Notes: generated by a model from the sequence alone, not told the origin. DNA of 64,000 nt from Ureibacillus sp. FSL W7-1570 (GCF_038593265.1 NZ_CP151979.1:3107001-3171000); one strand, 5' to 3'; shown: positions 45,432-54,791, counted from the stretch's first letter. Numbers and translations are program-made.

Positions 45432-46542
45432 ATGGAATTATCAGATGTGAGAAACACGTTGGAAAATACAGCCGAAAAATTGGCGGATTTCAGGGGGTCT
45501 CTTTGACTTAGAAAACAAAGAAGCCCGCATTCAAGAGTTGGAAGAAATCATGATGATGCCGGATTTCTGGGATGATCAAAACAAAGCCCAAAGCATCATT
45601 AATGAAGTCAATAGTTTAAAATCCATCGTGAATGAACTGAATGATTTATCTTCCACTCAAGAAAATTTGGAAATGACCCTTGAACTGTTGAAAGAAGAGC
45701 CGGATGAAGATTTGCAGGCAGAGCTCGTCCAGGAGTTGAAAGAGTTCGAGGAAAGATTGGAAAACTTTGAGTTGCAGCTTTTATTAAGCGAACCATATGA
45801 TAAAAACAATGCCATCCTGGAGCTTCACCCGGGAGCAGGCGGTACGGAATCCCAGGACTGGGCTTCCATGCTTCTCCGCATGTATACCCGTTGGGCGGAA
45901 AAACATGGCTTCAAAGTGGAGACGCTGGATTATCTTCCTGGGGATGAGGCCGGAATCAAATCGGTGACATTGCTCATTAAAGGCCATAACGCATACGGTT
46001 ACTTGAAGGCGGAAAAAGGGGTGCATCGCCTCGTGCGCATTTCGCCTTTCGATGCAAACGGCCGCCGTCATACTTCTTTCGTTTCTTGCGAAGTGATGCC
46101 TGAGTTCAATAATGAAATTGAAATCGAAATCCGTCCGGAAGATTTGAAAATCGATACGTACCGTTCCACTGGTGCAGGCGGCCAGCACGTCAACACGACG
46201 GATTCCGCTGTCCGCATCACCCACATCCCGACAGGCATTGTGGTGTCTTGCCAGGCGGAACGTTCCCAAATCAAAAACCGCGAAAAAGCGATGAACATGT
46301 TGAAAGCGAAATTGTATCAATTGGAAATTGAAAAGCAGGAGCAAGAATTGGCCGCACTCCGCGGGGAGCAAAAGGAAATCGGTTGGGGCTCCCAAATCCG
46401 TTCATATGTGTTCCATCCATATTCCATGGTAAAAGACCACCGCACGAATGTGGAGACCGGAAACGTCCAAGCGGTGATGGATGGCGAGATTGACATGTTT
46501 ATTAATGCGTATTTGCGCTCCCAAATCGCATCGAAAAAATAA
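45432..46542 (+). CDS. prfB: Peptide chain release factor 2, with programmed +1 frameshift
   Basis: RF2 reads UAA and UGA stop codons. Translation starts at ATG 45432 (ribosome binding site AATGGAGGAA) and runs 24 codons to an in-frame TGA at 45504-45506. A +1 shift on CTT-TGA continues at GAC 45505 to the stop at 46540, giving about 369 residues. The shift site is AGGGGGTCTCTTTGAC (45492-45507), with an internal Shine-Dalgarno-like AGGGGG. RF hallmarks are [42 protein letters not shown] (GGQ) and [10 protein letters not shown]. The stop anticodon-like SPF motif is present in [17 protein letters not shown]. Confidence 0.96.
45492..45507 (+). promoter_or_regulatory. Programmed frameshift site in prfB
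   Basis: AGGGGG stimulator, CTT slippery codon and TGA stop followed by C, the poor-termination context. This autoregulatory element lets low RF2 levels favour the +1 shift. Confidence 0.95.
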
Positions 46543-46553
46543 TGGATGGTTAG

Positions 46554-46589
46554 CGTGCAGAATCAATGGATGGTTCTGCACGTTTTTTT
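46554..46589 (+). terminator. Intrinsic terminator of prfB
   Basis: CGTGCAGAA pairs with TTCTGCACG over an 11-base loop and is followed by TTTTTTTG. Array 3 starts about 40 bases later. Confidence 0.88.
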
Positions 46590-46630
46590 GTTTGAATAGG
46601 AGCCAATTTTGGCGAAGCACATTGATAGAT

Positions 46631-46985
46631 GTTATTTGTGCAAGTGGTGCTGGGATTTGAGGTGCTATCCGAGCAAGCAGAGGTGCTATCCGAGCAAGCA
46701 GAGGTGCTATCCGAGCAAGCAGAGGAGTTATCCGGGCAAGTCGAGGAGTTATCCGAGCAAGTAGGGGAGTTATCCGAGCAAGCAGAGGTGCTATCCGCGC
46801 AAGTGAAATATGCATTGGCAGGAGTTGAGAGTGAATCTGCACGAAACGCTCCCCCATAAATGCCCATCATCCCCCAATCCCCCTTTATCCCCACTAAATA
46901 AACCATCATCTAACCCCATTTAGGCAGCATCCACACCAATAATGGATTTTATCCCCACAAAGTGGCCTCCCATAGTTCAAAACCG
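46631..46985 (+). repeat. 21-bp tandem repeat array 3 (about 16 units)
   Basis: About eight well-kept units with TATCCGAGCAAGCAG (46665-46820) are flanked by decayed ones. The core is that of arrays 1 and 2 and lies in the same orientation. The right end becomes C-rich (CCCCCATAAATGCC, AATCCCCC, ATCCCCAC). The array follows the prfB terminator and is bounded on the right by a minus-strand terminator at 46998-47049, as if it once lay between convergent genes. No reading frame here has a start signal. Confidence 0.88.
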
Positions 46986-46997
46986 CACCCTCCATTT

Positions 46998-47049
46998 AAA
47001 AAAGAAAAAAGCTGCCAAAAAGTCGATATCAATCCACTTTCAGGCAGCC
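46998..47049 (-). terminator. Minus-strand intrinsic terminator right of array 3
   Basis: Read on the minus strand GCTGCC..AAAGT pairs with ACTTT..GGCAGC and is followed by TTTTTTCTTTTTT. The nearest minus-strand gene is comK, whose stop is 540 bases away, beyond a plus-strand gene. Confidence 0.7.
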
Positions 47050-47067
47050 ATTTCATATGAACACGGA

Positions 47068-47101
47068 GCCCACCCTTTTTACAGGGGGAAGATTGGGTGA
47101 G
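47068..47101. other. Unassigned hairpin
   Basis: GGAGCCCACCC can pair with GGGTGAGCTCC with one mismatch over a 12-base loop. No T tail lies on either side. It sits between array 3 and the YhjD-like gene. Confidence 0.4.
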
Positions 47102-47253
47102 CTCCGAATCACACCCTCTTCAGAAAGTTATGTATTTTGATCAAATTGGCTTCTCCCCAACAAATCCACAATTGCATTTTTCATGGAATATGTTCTATAA
47201 TAGAAATAGAACATTTGTTCCTATCCAAAGATTTTTATCAGGGAGGAATTTGT

Positions 47254-47634
47254 ATGGCGCACATCCCGATTGAAGCTGTGCCGTATTTGGAATCAGCCAT
47301 TTATTTGCCGATGTTGCTCATCGTGTTGGAAAAAGATTATGAACTTATAGAGAAAGGTCCGTTTAAATTAAAGCGGCCGTATGTACACTTGATTGAAGAA
47401 GCCAAAAAGTTGGCCGAGAAAGATTTGCAAAACACCAAATCCTATTTGAAAAAGAATTCTTTAAAGGTCGTTCAAGGGAAAAGGGACGACCTGTTCACAG
47501 AATACCTGTTTTATTACAAGCAGGTTTCCGAAGTCAGAAGGTATTCCAATATCCGGTTGCGAAATCGTGTTGAGGAATTGTTGAATGATTATTTGTCATC
47601 ATCCGGGTCATCCAGAAAATCCAGTTCCCTTTGA
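47254..47634 (+). CDS. Conserved hypothetical protein, YhjD-like
   Basis: The 126-residue soluble protein (AHIPIEAVPYLESAIYLPMLL, KGPFKLKRPYVHLIEEAKKLAEKDL, EYLFYYKQVSEVRRYSN, IRLRNRVEELLNDYL) resembles the small helical YhjD family of bacilli; I make this link from memory of its style and it is moderate. The function is unknown. ATG 47254 follows GGGAGGAA; a frame extending upstream to 47137 lacks a ribosome binding site. Its last 46 bases overlap the 3' end of comK on the other strand, so the two transcripts are complementary at their ends. Confidence 0.65.
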   Translation: MAHIPIEAVPYLESAIYLPMLLIVLEKDYELIEKGPFKLKRPYVHLIEEAKKLAEKDLQNTKSYLKKNSLKVVQGKRDDLFTEYLFYYKQVSEVRRYSNIRLRNRVEELLNDYLSSSGSSRKSSSL

Positions 47635-48110
47635 AAAAGCTTTCTCTGTTTTAACGCATATTTTAGAAGCATTGTGGCACATGCGTATTGTGCGCAGAAA
47701 GAAGTGTAGTGGATGGGCAATTCGATTTCCACTTCATTTTTTAAAGTGATGATGGTGCCATCTTTGCCTTTTCGGATGTTAATAATCGCATGTTGCGCAA
47801 TCCAAATATTTTTTGAAGAAGAGGGTGATAGGACCGGTAAAAAGACGTATGGTTGATCATAAGACAAAACGATTGGAACTTTATGTTTCCCCTTCCCCAA
47901 AAACCTTTTTGAAAAGTCCATAGACGCTTTGTAAGTGGTGCCCAGCTTTCTGAAAGTGTCATTGAGGAGTTTCAGCGGTTTCTTATCGATGTAAAAAATT
48001 TCGAATTTGTCATAGACCCGTGAACAAGATTTGCCGTTATACTCGACAGGTTCTACGACATACGTATTAGGAGTAATGTAATACCAATCGAAATCTTTCA
48101 AATCAGCCAT
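47589..48110 (-). CDS. comK: Competence transcription factor ComK
   Basis: ComK is the master activator of DNA-uptake genes in bacilli and binds paired AT-boxes. The 173-residue protein aligns in layout with ComK: EYNGKSCSRVYDKFEIFYIDKKPLKLLNDTFRKLGTTY, VPIVLSYDQPYVFLPVLSP, NIWIAQHAIINI and IELPIHYTSFCAQYACATMLLKYALKQR. It is slightly shorter than B. subtilis ComK (192). ATG 48110 follows GAAAGGGTG on the minus strand. Its promoter region carries ComK-box-like sites, suggesting autoactivation. comFA and comFC at 13.7-16.0 kb are expected targets. Confidence 0.85.
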   Translation of the reverse strand: MADLKDFDWYYITPNTYVVEPVEYNGKSCSRVYDKFEIFYIDKKPLKLLNDTFRKLGTTYKASMDFSKRFLGKGKHKVPIVLSYDQPYVFLPVLSPSSSKNIWIAQHAIINIRKGKDGTIITLKNEVEIELPIHYTSFCAQYACATMLLKYALKQRKLFQRELDFLDDPDDDK

Positions 48111-48157
48111 TTTTTTCACCCTTTCTAAAAATATGGTAATTTGGTAGTTCTAATATC

Positions 48158-48186
48158 ATAATAATAGGAAAGTGCTAGAAAATCAA
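48158..48186 (-). promoter_or_regulatory. SigA-type promoter of comK
   Basis: On the minus strand TTGATT (48181-48186) and TATTAT (48158-48163) are 17 bases apart, about 50 bases upstream of the comK start. Confidence 0.5.
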
Positions 48187-48217
48187 TACAAATTTTTGAA
48201 AATACAGAATAAACTGA

Positions 48218-48260
48218 AAAACGATATTTCAACCCGTTTTTGCGACCAAAATCAAAATTT
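48218..48260 (-). promoter_or_regulatory. Paired ComK-box-like sites upstream of comK
   Basis: AAAACGATATTTC (48218-48230) and AAAATCAAAATTT (48248-48260) each match AAAA-N5-TTTT at seven of eight positions. They lie 30 bp apart, just beyond the -35 box. AT-rich DNA makes chance matches likely, so this is tentative. Confidence 0.4.
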
Positions 48261-48401
48261 CGGCATTCCATTTCGCATAATGATGCGGAAAATCAAAAAG
48301 TGAATTCATGCACATATATGCTTTTTTACACATAATAAAAAGGAAAAAGAAAGTAGAAATGACTAAAATTATACTGCAAGAGTTTTATTTTTCTAAAAAT
48401 A

Positions 48402-48430
48402 TTGAAAATTCACACCCGATTTTTTATAAT
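48402..48430 (+). promoter_or_regulatory. SigA promoter of the IDEAL-domain gene
   Basis: TTGAAA (48402-48407) and TATAAT (48425-48430) with a 17-base spacer, 26 bases upstream of the gene start. The 48111-48456 divergent gap holds only these regulatory elements. Confidence 0.65.
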
Positions 48431-48456
48431 AGAAAAAAGGAATCGGGGTGATATCG

Positions 48457-48696
48457 ATGGATAAAAATAATTTTTACGCAAACTTCTCTAGTGCAGCAGG
48501 GTCAAATCCAGCAGTAAACGATTCTGAAAAATTGTTGAACGAAATTTACGTAGACTTGTTCTTGAACCGATTACAAAGATTACATCGGATTGAACAATTA
48601 AGGGATTTCATCGATCAGGCGTTGGATGAAAGAAATGAAGAAGCGTTCCATAAATATGCGAAGGAATTGAATGAGTTGCAGGAGTCACTGAACTGA
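48457..48696 (+). CDS. Small IDEAL-domain protein
   Basis: The 79-residue protein ends in an IDEAL domain (IYVDLFLNRLQRLHRIEQLRDFIDQALDERNEEAFHKYAKEL), a short two-helix motif found in small bacillal proteins and at the end of YpiB-type proteins. The N-terminal 30 residues (MDKNNFYANFSSAAGSNPAV) look disordered. ATG 48457 follows AATCGGGGTG. It is divergent from comK; whether it modulates ComK or another partner is unknown. Confidence 0.8.
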   Translation: MDKNNFYANFSSAAGSNPAVNDSEKLLNEIYVDLFLNRLQRLHRIEQLRDFIDQALDERNEEAFHKYAKELNELQESLN

Positions 48697-48720
48697 GCCA
48701 CCACTATCCATATAAAAAAA

Positions 48721-48769
48721 GCCGCCTTTTGCACAAGCTTATACAAGCATGCAAAAGGCGGCATTTTTT
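48721..48769 (+). terminator. Intrinsic terminator of the IDEAL-domain gene
   Basis: GCCGCCTTTTGCA pairs with TGCAAAAGGCGGC, followed by ATTTTTTG. An A tract before it makes it potentially bidirectional. Confidence 0.9.
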
Positions 48770-48790
48770 GTGCCTGTAAACACGTTTTTC

Positions 48791-48804
48791 AGAATGTACG
48801 TTCG
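48791..48804. promoter_or_regulatory. LexA (SOS) box upstream of uvrB
   Basis: AGAATGTACGTTCG (reverse CGAACGTACATTCT) matches the Gram-positive LexA/DinR box CGAAC-N4-GTTCG with one core mismatch. It lies just upstream of a promoter with -10 TAAAAT (48836-48841) in front of uvrB, an SOS gene in B. subtilis. Confidence 0.7.
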
Positions 48805-48876
48805 CAAAATGAATGATATTTACAGTAGGATATGCTAAAATATTCATACGACATATTGGGAAAGGACGAGTGAAAT

Positions 48877-50859
48877 ATGGCCGATACTTTTGAATTGCAC
48901 GCTCCCTATCAGCCGAGTGGCGATCAGCCAAAAGCGATTGCCCAGCTTGTTCAAGGCATCCGGGAAGGCAAAAAGCATCAAACGCTGCTCGGTGCGACAG
49001 GAACGGGGAAAACCTTCACCATTTCGAACGTCATCCAGGAAGTCAATAAACCGACGTTGGTCATTGCCCATAACAAGACCCTCGCCGGACAATTATACAG
49101 CGAATTCAAACAGTTTTTCCCAAACAATGCAGTGGAATATTTCGTCAGCTACTACGACTACTATCAACCGGAAGCGTATGTGCCGCAATCGGATACATAC
49201 ATCGAAAAGGATGCCAGCATCAACGACGAGATTGATAAACTGCGCCACTCCGCCACAAGCGCATTGTTTGAAAGAAGAGACGTCATCATTGTGGCATCCG
49301 TTTCCTGCATTTACGGTTTAGGGGATCCGGACGAGTACCGCGAGATGGTGGTGTCCATCCGAAAAGGGATGGAAATCGAGCGGAATCAGCTGCTCCGCCG
49401 GTTAGTGGACATCCAGTACGAAAGAAATGATGTGAACTTCCAGCGTGGTACGTTCCGGGTGCGCGGGGACGTAGTGGAAATCTTCCCGGCTTCCCGGGAT
49501 GAACATTGTATCCGCATCGAATTTTTCGGGGATGAAGTGGACCGCATCCGGGAAGTGGATGCATTGACCGGAGAAATCATCGGGGACCGCAATCACGTCG
49601 CCATCTACCCGGCTTCCCACTTCGTTACAAGAGAAGACAAAATGAAAAAGGCCATTGAAAACATCGAGAAAGAGTTGGAAGAACAACTGGAAAAATTCAG
49701 GGCGGAAGGAAAACTCTTGGAAGCGCAACGTTTGGAACAGCGCACAAAATACGACTTGGAAATGATGCGGGAAATGGGCTACTGCTCCGGCATTGAAAAC
49801 TATTCCCGCCACTTGACATTACGGGAACCGGGGGCCACTCCGTATACGTTGCTGGATTATTTCCCGGATGATTTCTTGATTGTTGTGGATGAAAGCCACG
49901 TGACATTGCCGCAAATCCGGGGCATGTATAACGGCGACCAGGCCCGGAAACAAGTGTTGGTGGATTACGGTTTCCGATTGCCTTCAGCCCTTGACAACCG
50001 CCCATTGAAATTTGAGGAATTTGAACAGCATATCCATCAAGCCATTTATGTATCCGCAACGCCTGGACCTTATGAGAAAGAGCATTGTCCGGAAATGATT
50101 GAACAAATCATCCGGCCGACGGGACTGCTTGATCCGACGGTTGACGTCCGTCCAATTGAAGGCCAAATTGATGATTTGGTGGATGAAATTCAAAAACGGA
50201 CGAAGAAAAATGAACGGGTGCTTGTGACCACATTGACGAAAAAAATGGCGGAAGATTTGACGGATTATTTGAAGGAAATGGGCATCAAAGTGGCCTATCT
50301 TCACTCTGAAATCAAAACCCTTGAGCGGATCGAAATCATTCGCGAATTGAGAAAAGGGACTTATGATGTGCTTGTCGGCATCAACTTGCTGCGGGAAGGT
50401 TTGGATATTCCGGAAGTATCGTTGATCGCGATTCTGGATGCGGATAAAGAAGGGTTCCTGCGCTCGGAAACATCCTTGATCCAAACGATTGGGCGCGCAG
50501 CCCGGAACGCCAATGGCCATGTCATCATGTATGCCGATACCATCACGGATTCGATGAGAAAAGCCATTGAAGAAACGAAACGCCGCCGTTCCATTCAGGA
50601 AGCTTATAATAAGGAACATGGCATCACACCAAAAACGATCCGAAAAGAAATTCCGGAACTGATCCGCGCAACCCATGCGGCGGAAGAGGAAGAAAAATAT
50701 ATTACAAAAGTGACAAAAGGCAAGAAATTGACGAAATCCGAATTGGAAAAATTAATTGAAGCATTGGAGAAAGAAATGAAAGAAGCTGCCAAGGCGCTGG
50801 ACTTCGAACGGGCAGCGGAATTGCGGGATACCATTTTTGAATTGAAATCAGAGATGTGA
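48877..50859 (+). CDS. uvrB: Excinuclease ABC subunit B
   Basis: UvrB is the damage-verifying helicase of nucleotide excision repair. The 660-residue protein has Walker [17 protein letters not shown], the beta-hairpin region [27 protein letters not shown] and [12 protein letters not shown] (DEAH-type). The C-terminal helicase motifs ([31 protein letters not shown]) precede the UVR domain [22 protein letters not shown] 48877 with AAAGGA upstream. A LexA box precedes the gene and uvrA follows 73 bases on, probably in the same operon. Confidence 0.97.
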   Translation: MADTFELHAPYQPSGDQPKAIAQLVQGIREGKKHQTLLGATGTGKTFTISNVIQEVNKPTLVIAHNKTLAGQLYSEFKQFFPNNAVEYFVSYYDYYQPEAYVPQSDTYIEKDASINDEIDKLRHSATSALFERRDVIIVASVSCIYGLGDPDEYREMVVSIRKGMEIERNQLLRRLVDIQYERNDVNFQRGTFRVRGDVVEIFPASRDEHCIRIEFFGDEVDRIREVDALTGEIIGDRNHVAIYPASHFVTREDKMKKAIENIEKELEEQLEKFRAEGKLLEAQRLEQRTKYDLEMMREMGYCSGIENYSRHLTLREPGATPYTLLDYFPDDFLIVVDESHVTLPQIRGMYNGDQARKQVLVDYGFRLPSALDNRPLKFEEFEQHIHQAIYVSATPGPYEKEHCPEMIEQIIRPTGLLDPTVDVRPIEGQIDDLVDEIQKRTKKNERVLVTTLTKKMAEDLTDYLKEMGIKVAYLHSEIKTLERIEIIRELRKGTYDVLVGINLLREGLDIPEVSLIAILDADKEGFLRSETSLIQTIGRAARNANGHVIMYADTITDSMRKAIEETKRRRSIQEAYNKEHGITPKTIRKEIPELIRATHAAEEEEKYITKVTKGKKLTKSELEKLIEALEKEMKEAAKALDFERAAELRDTIFELKSEM

Positions 50860-50932
50860 CAGAATGGTCCGGTCAAAAAGAACAAGGGGGAAGGGAAATC
50901 CCCCGCTACTCGAAAACAGAAAGGTGACGAAT

Positions 50933-53800
50933 GTGGAAAATAAGCAAATCGTCGTGCGAGGTGCACGTTCCCATAACTTGAAAAATATTGATGTAACGAT
51001 TCCCCGGGACAAGCTTGTCGTGTTGACGGGCCTTTCCGGTTCCGGGAAATCTTCTTTGGCCTTTGATACGATTTACGCGGAAGGGCAACGTAGATATGTG
51101 GAGTCTTTGTCCAGCTATGCCCGCCAGTTTTTGGGACAAATGGACAAGCCGGATGTGGATTCCATAGAAGGGTTGTCCCCGGCGATTTCCATCGACCAGA
51201 AAACGACAAGCCGCAACCCCCGTTCAACGGTGGGGACGGTAACGGAAATTTACGACTACTTGCGCTTGTTGTTTGCCCGCATCGGGAAGCCGGTCTGCCC
51301 GACCCATGGAATTGAAATTACATCCCAAACGATTGAACAAATGGTGGACCGCATTATGGAATATCCGGAGCGGACAAAGGTGCAGCTGTTGGCGCCGGTG
51401 GTTTCCGGGAAAAAGGGAACGCATGCGAAGCTTTTGGAAGATTTGAAAAAACAGGGCTATGTCCGTGTCCGCGTCGATGGGGAACTGCGTGACTTGGATG
51501 ATAACATTGAACTGGATAAAAATAAAAAGCACAACATCGAAGTGGTGGTGGACCGCATCATCATCAAAGAAGGCGTTGAAGCGCGGTTGAGCGATTCGTT
51601 GGAGACGGCGCTGAAACTTGCCGATGGACGGGTCGTCGTGGATGTGATGGAGCATGAGGAATTGTTGTTCAGCGAGCACCATGCGTGTCCCATCTGCGGA
51701 TTTTCCATTGGAGAACTGGAACCACGCATGTTCTCCTTCAACAGTCCATTCGGGGCATGTCCGGAGTGCGATGGACTTGGCTCCAAATTAAAAGTGGACA
51801 TCGATTTGGTGATTCCTGATTGGAATAAAACCCTTGAAGAAAATGCCATCGCGCCATGGGAACCGACAAGCTCCCAATACTACCCGCAGTTGCTGAAAGC
51901 GGTGTGCAGCCATTACAACATTCCGATGGACGTGCCGGTATCCCAATTGCCGAAGGAACAATTGGACATCATTTTATATGGTTCGAACGGGGAAAAAATC
52001 CATTTCTATTACGAAAGCGAATATGGCAGCGTCCACAATAAAGATATTGTCTTTGAAGGCGTCGTGCACAACATCGAACGCCGCTACCGGGATTCCACAT
52101 CCGATTGGGTGCGGGAGACGATGGAAAAATTCATGACGGAGCAGAAATGTTCAACCTGCAAGGGGCAACGGTTAAAACCGGAAAGCCTCGCCGTCAAAAT
52201 TGACGGAAAAAATATTTCGGAAGTGACGGATTTATCCGTTGCGGAACTGTATCAATACTTTTCCGATATTCAATTATCGGATAAGGACATGCAAATCGCC
52301 CGTTTGATTTTGAAAGAAATCAAGGACCGCCTGGAGTTTTTATTGAATGTCGGTTTGGAATATTTGACATTGAGCCGCACAGCCGGAACGTTATCCGGGG
52401 GAGAAGCCCAGCGCATCCGTTTGGCGACCCAAATCGGTTCACGGCTCACAGGGGTATTGTATGTGCTGGACGAGCCATCAATCGGATTGCATCAGCGGGA
52501 TAATGACAAATTGATCCATACGTTGCAACAAATGCGGGATCTTGGCAATACGTTGCTTGTGGTGGAACATGATGAAGATACGATGCTTGCGGCGGATTAT
52601 TTGATCGATGTCGGTCCCGGAGCCGGTTCCCGCGGCGGGGAAATAGTGGCAGCCGGAACGCCGGAAGAAGTGATGAATAATGAAAAATCCATCACAGGGC
52701 AATATTTGAGCGGCAAGAAATTCATCCCACTGCCCCGCGACCGGAAAAAACCGGATGGCCGTAAAATTACGATTAAAGGTGCCGCGGAAAATAATCTGAA
52801 AAACATCAAAGTGGACATTCCATTGGGCATGTTTGTGGCGGTGACCGGTGTATCCGGCTCCGGAAAATCCACATTGGTGAATGAGATTTTATACAAAAAA
52901 CTGGCCCATGAATTGAATGGGGCAAGAACAAAACCGGGGAAACATAAGGAAATCACCGGCCTTGAACATTTGGACAAAGTGATCGACATCGACCAGTCGC
53001 CAATCGGACGCACGCCCCGTTCCAACCCGGCCACATATACAGGCGTATTTGATGACATCCGCGAAGTGTTTGCTTCAACGAATGAAGCGAAAGTGCGCGG
53101 CTATAAGAAAGGCCGATTCAGCTTCAACATCAAAGGCGGACGGTGCGAAGCCTGCTCCGGCGATGGCATCATCAAAATCGAAATGCACTTCTTGCCGGAT
53201 GTGTACGTTCCATGTGAAGTCTGCCATGGAAAACGGTACAACCGCGAAACGTTGGAAGTGAAATACAAAGGCAAAAACATTGCCGATGTATTGGATATGA
53301 CCATTGAAGAAGCGACGGAGTTTTTTGAAAACATTCCAAAAATCCACCGGAAGCTTCAAACATTGGTGGATGTCGGGCTCGGTTATATGAAATTGGGACA
53401 GCCTGCCACAACCTTGTCCGGTGGGGAAGCGCAGCGGGTGAAGCTGGCTTCTGAATTGCATCGCCGCTCAACAGGAAAATCCTTCTATATCTTGGACGAG
53501 CCGACGACCGGACTTCATACGGACGACATTGCAAGACTGCTTTCGGTGTTGCAGCGCCTGGTGGAAAATGGTGACACAGTGCTAGTGATTGAGCATAACT
53601 TGGACGTGATCAAAACGGTGGATTATATTATCGACTTGGGTCCGGAAGGCGGGGACAAAGGCGGCACGGTGGTCGCGACAGGCACGCCTGAAGAAGTGGC
53701 CGAGCATGAGAATTCGTATACCGGCCGCTACTTGAAACCGATTTTGGAACGGGATCGCAAACGGATGGAAAAGCTGTTGGCCCAAGCCGCGGATAAGTAA
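50933..53800 (+). CDS. uvrA: Excinuclease ABC subunit A
   Basis: UvrA is the ABC-type ATPase that detects DNA damage and loads UvrB. The 955-residue protein has two nucleotide-binding halves: [20 protein letters not shown] with [17 protein letters not shown], and [16 protein letters not shown] with [17 protein letters not shown]. Zinc modules are [28 protein letters not shown] and [27 protein letters not shown]. The start is GTG 50933, preceded by GAAAGGTG. An upstream ATG at 50864 is open but would add a basic extension not seen in the family. Confidence 0.96.
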   Translation: MENKQIVVRGARSHNLKNIDVTIPRDKLVVLTGLSGSGKSSLAFDTIYAEGQRRYVESLSSYARQFLGQMDKPDVDSIEGLSPAISIDQKTTSRNPRSTVGTVTEIYDYLRLLFARIGKPVCPTHGIEITSQTIEQMVDRIMEYPERTKVQLLAPVVSGKKGTHAKLLEDLKKQGYVRVRVDGELRDLDDNIELDKNKKHNIEVVVDRIIIKEGVEARLSDSLETALKLADGRVVVDVMEHEELLFSEHHACPICGFSIGELEPRMFSFNSPFGACPECDGLGSKLKVDIDLVIPDWNKTLEENAIAPWEPTSSQYYPQLLKAVCSHYNIPMDVPVSQLPKEQLDIILYGSNGEKIHFYYESEYGSVHNKDIVFEGVVHNIERRYRDSTSDWVRETMEKFMTEQKCSTCKGQRLKPESLAVKIDGKNISEVTDLSVAELYQYFSDIQLSDKDMQIARLILKEIKDRLEFLLNVGLEYLTLSRTAGTLSGGEAQRIRLATQIGSRLTGVLYVLDEPSIGLHQRDNDKLIHTLQQMRDLGNTLLVVEHDEDTMLAADYLIDVGPGAGSRGGEIVAAGTPEEVMNNEKSITGQYLSGKKFIPLPRDRKKPDGRKITIKGAAENNLKNIKVDIPLGMFVAVTGVSGSGKSTLVNEILYKKLAHELNGARTKPGKHKEITGLEHLDKVIDIDQSPIGRTPRSNPATYTGVFDDIREVFASTNEAKVRGYKKGRFSFNIKGGRCEACSGDGIIKIEMHFLPDVYVPCEVCHGKRYNRETLEVKYKGKNIADVLDMTIEEATEFFENIPKIHRKLQTLVDVGLGYMKLGQPATTLSGGEAQRVKLASELHRRSTGKSFYILDEPTTGLHTDDIARLLSVLQRLVENGDTVLVIEHNLDVIKTVDYIIDLGPEGGDKGGTVVATGTPEEVAEHENSYTGRYLKPILERDRKRMEKLLAQAADK

Positions 53801-53809
53801 GCAATAGGA

Positions 53810-53846
53810 AATAGTAGCACGCAGGACAGTGCTACTATTTTTTATT
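53810..53846 (+). terminator. Intrinsic terminator of uvrBA
   Basis: AATAGTAGCAC pairs with GTGCTACTATT over an 8-base loop, followed by TTTTTATT. Confidence 0.88.
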
Positions 53847-53894
53847 TGTATAAAAGAAAAATATTTATTTTGAAGATGCACTCATTTCGGGAAG

Positions 53895-53990
53895 GTGAAA
53901 TTTTTCCCCTAGGCGATTATTCTTCCAAATGTGGCGATAAAATTCATCCCCTAGGCGAAAAAATATTCCACTTCGGCGATGATCGCATTG
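53895..53990 (+). repeat. Short 21-bp-period repeat with GGCGA core
   Basis: GGCGA occurs at 53912, 53933, 53954 and 53975, exactly 21 bp apart. TCCCCTAGGCGA precedes the first and third copies, and TCCAAATGTGGCGA and TTCCACTTCGGCGA the others. One frame reads PLGDYSSKCGDKIHPLGEKIF, but there is no credible gene. It lies just after the uvrA terminator in the 53801-54127 gap. The consensus differs from arrays 1-3 although the period is the same. Confidence 0.75.
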
Positions 53991-54052
53991 AAGAAGGGAA
54001 ATGTTTTCTTTTCCCAAACACCCATCAAACTGACATGGTCTTATTATTAATA

Positions 54053-54076
54053 ATTGACACTTTTATAGATGTCAAT
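54053..54076. promoter_or_regulatory. Inverted repeat (operator candidate) upstream of the ECF S component
   Basis: ATTGACA (54053-54059) and TGTCAAT (54070-54076) form a perfect 7-bp inverted repeat with a 10-base spacer, about 50 bases upstream of the start codon. The TTGACA half may also be a -35 box. The regulator is not identifiable. Confidence 0.5.
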
Positions 54077-54127
54077 CTTCTGCTAATGTAATGATAAATT
54101 TCATTGCAATAAGAGGGGATGAAGAAT

Positions 54128-54661
54128 ATGCAAAATTCAAGGACAAAGACCGTTGATTTGGTCATCCAGGCGATGTTGATTGCCCTTGTTTTCATATCCA
54201 CCGTATTTTTGAATATTAAATTGCCGATTGCTTCAAATGGCGGGTTGGTTCATCTGGGAACGGCGATGCTATTTATTGCATCCATTTTATTTGGCCCCAA
54301 AAAAGGAGCGATTGCAGGGGCGGTTGGAATGGGGTTATTTGATCTTGTTGGCGGCTGGCTTGTATGGGCCCCAATTACGATTATATCCAGAGCATTTCAA
54401 GGATATATTGTCGGAAAAATCGCTTGGTCAAAGGGAAGCCAAGGGGAAAGCCTTCCGAAAAACATTTTTGCGATGATTGTATCCGTTCCTGTGATGATTG
54501 GTGTATATTACATCGGGGAAGCCATCATGTTTTCAAGTTTGATTATTCCACTGGCTTCAATTCCAGGGGATCTGGTGCAAAACGCGATCGGAATGATGAT
54601 TGCCATCCCGGTTTGCCTCGTATTGAAAAAAATTCCGTACATTGCATCCTTCGCTCGATAA
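54128..54661 (+). CDS. ECF transporter S component (COG4720/HmpT-like)
   Basis: S components are small membrane proteins that bind a vitamin or precursor and dock on the shared EcfAA'T energiser. The 177-residue protein has about five to six membrane segments. It has the typical S-component pattern: LVIQAMLIALVFISTVFLNI, GGLVHLGTAMLFIASILFGPKKGAIAGAVGMGLFDLVGGW, SRAFQGYIVGKIAW and PGDLVQNAIGMMIAIPV. Specificity is unknown; related COG4720 proteins are tied to thiamin pyrimidine or other vitamins. ATG 54128 follows AAGAGGGG; ATG 54119 abuts that signal. Confidence 0.83.
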   Translation: MQNSRTKTVDLVIQAMLIALVFISTVFLNIKLPIASNGGLVHLGTAMLFIASILFGPKKGAIAGAVGMGLFDLVGGWLVWAPITIISRAFQGYIVGKIAWSKGSQGESLPKNIFAMIVSVPVMIGVYYIGEAIMFSSLIIPLASIPGDLVQNAIGMMIAIPVCLVLKKIPYIASFAR

Positions 54662-54750
54662 AAATGTGCTAGATTCCGTTTACATCCATCTTATATTTCT
54701 AAAATTCGGAGGAATAGGTTCACTTAACCTATTTATTCATCAATAAAGTT

Positions 54751-54791
54751 GCCGATTCCGGTTAGAGAAGGGAGATCGGCGGCTTTTTTTA
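54751..54791 (+). terminator. Intrinsic terminator after the ECF S component
   Basis: GCCGAT (54751-54756) pairs with ATCGGC (54775-54780), followed by GGCTTTTTTTATTTG. Confidence 0.75.

Noticed and set aside
45306-45506. 66-residue protein upstream of prfB
   Set aside because: It is the prfB leader plus its zero-frame first 24 codons read from an upstream start; the TGA is the programmed frameshift stop.
46629-46859. 76-residue SEQAEVL-type repeat protein after prfB
   Set aside because: It is the translation of the 21-bp array 3, with no start signal.
53846-54091. 81-residue protein after uvrA
   Set aside because: The frame begins inside the uvrA terminator tail, has no ribosome binding site, and its middle is the GGCGA 21-bp repeat.
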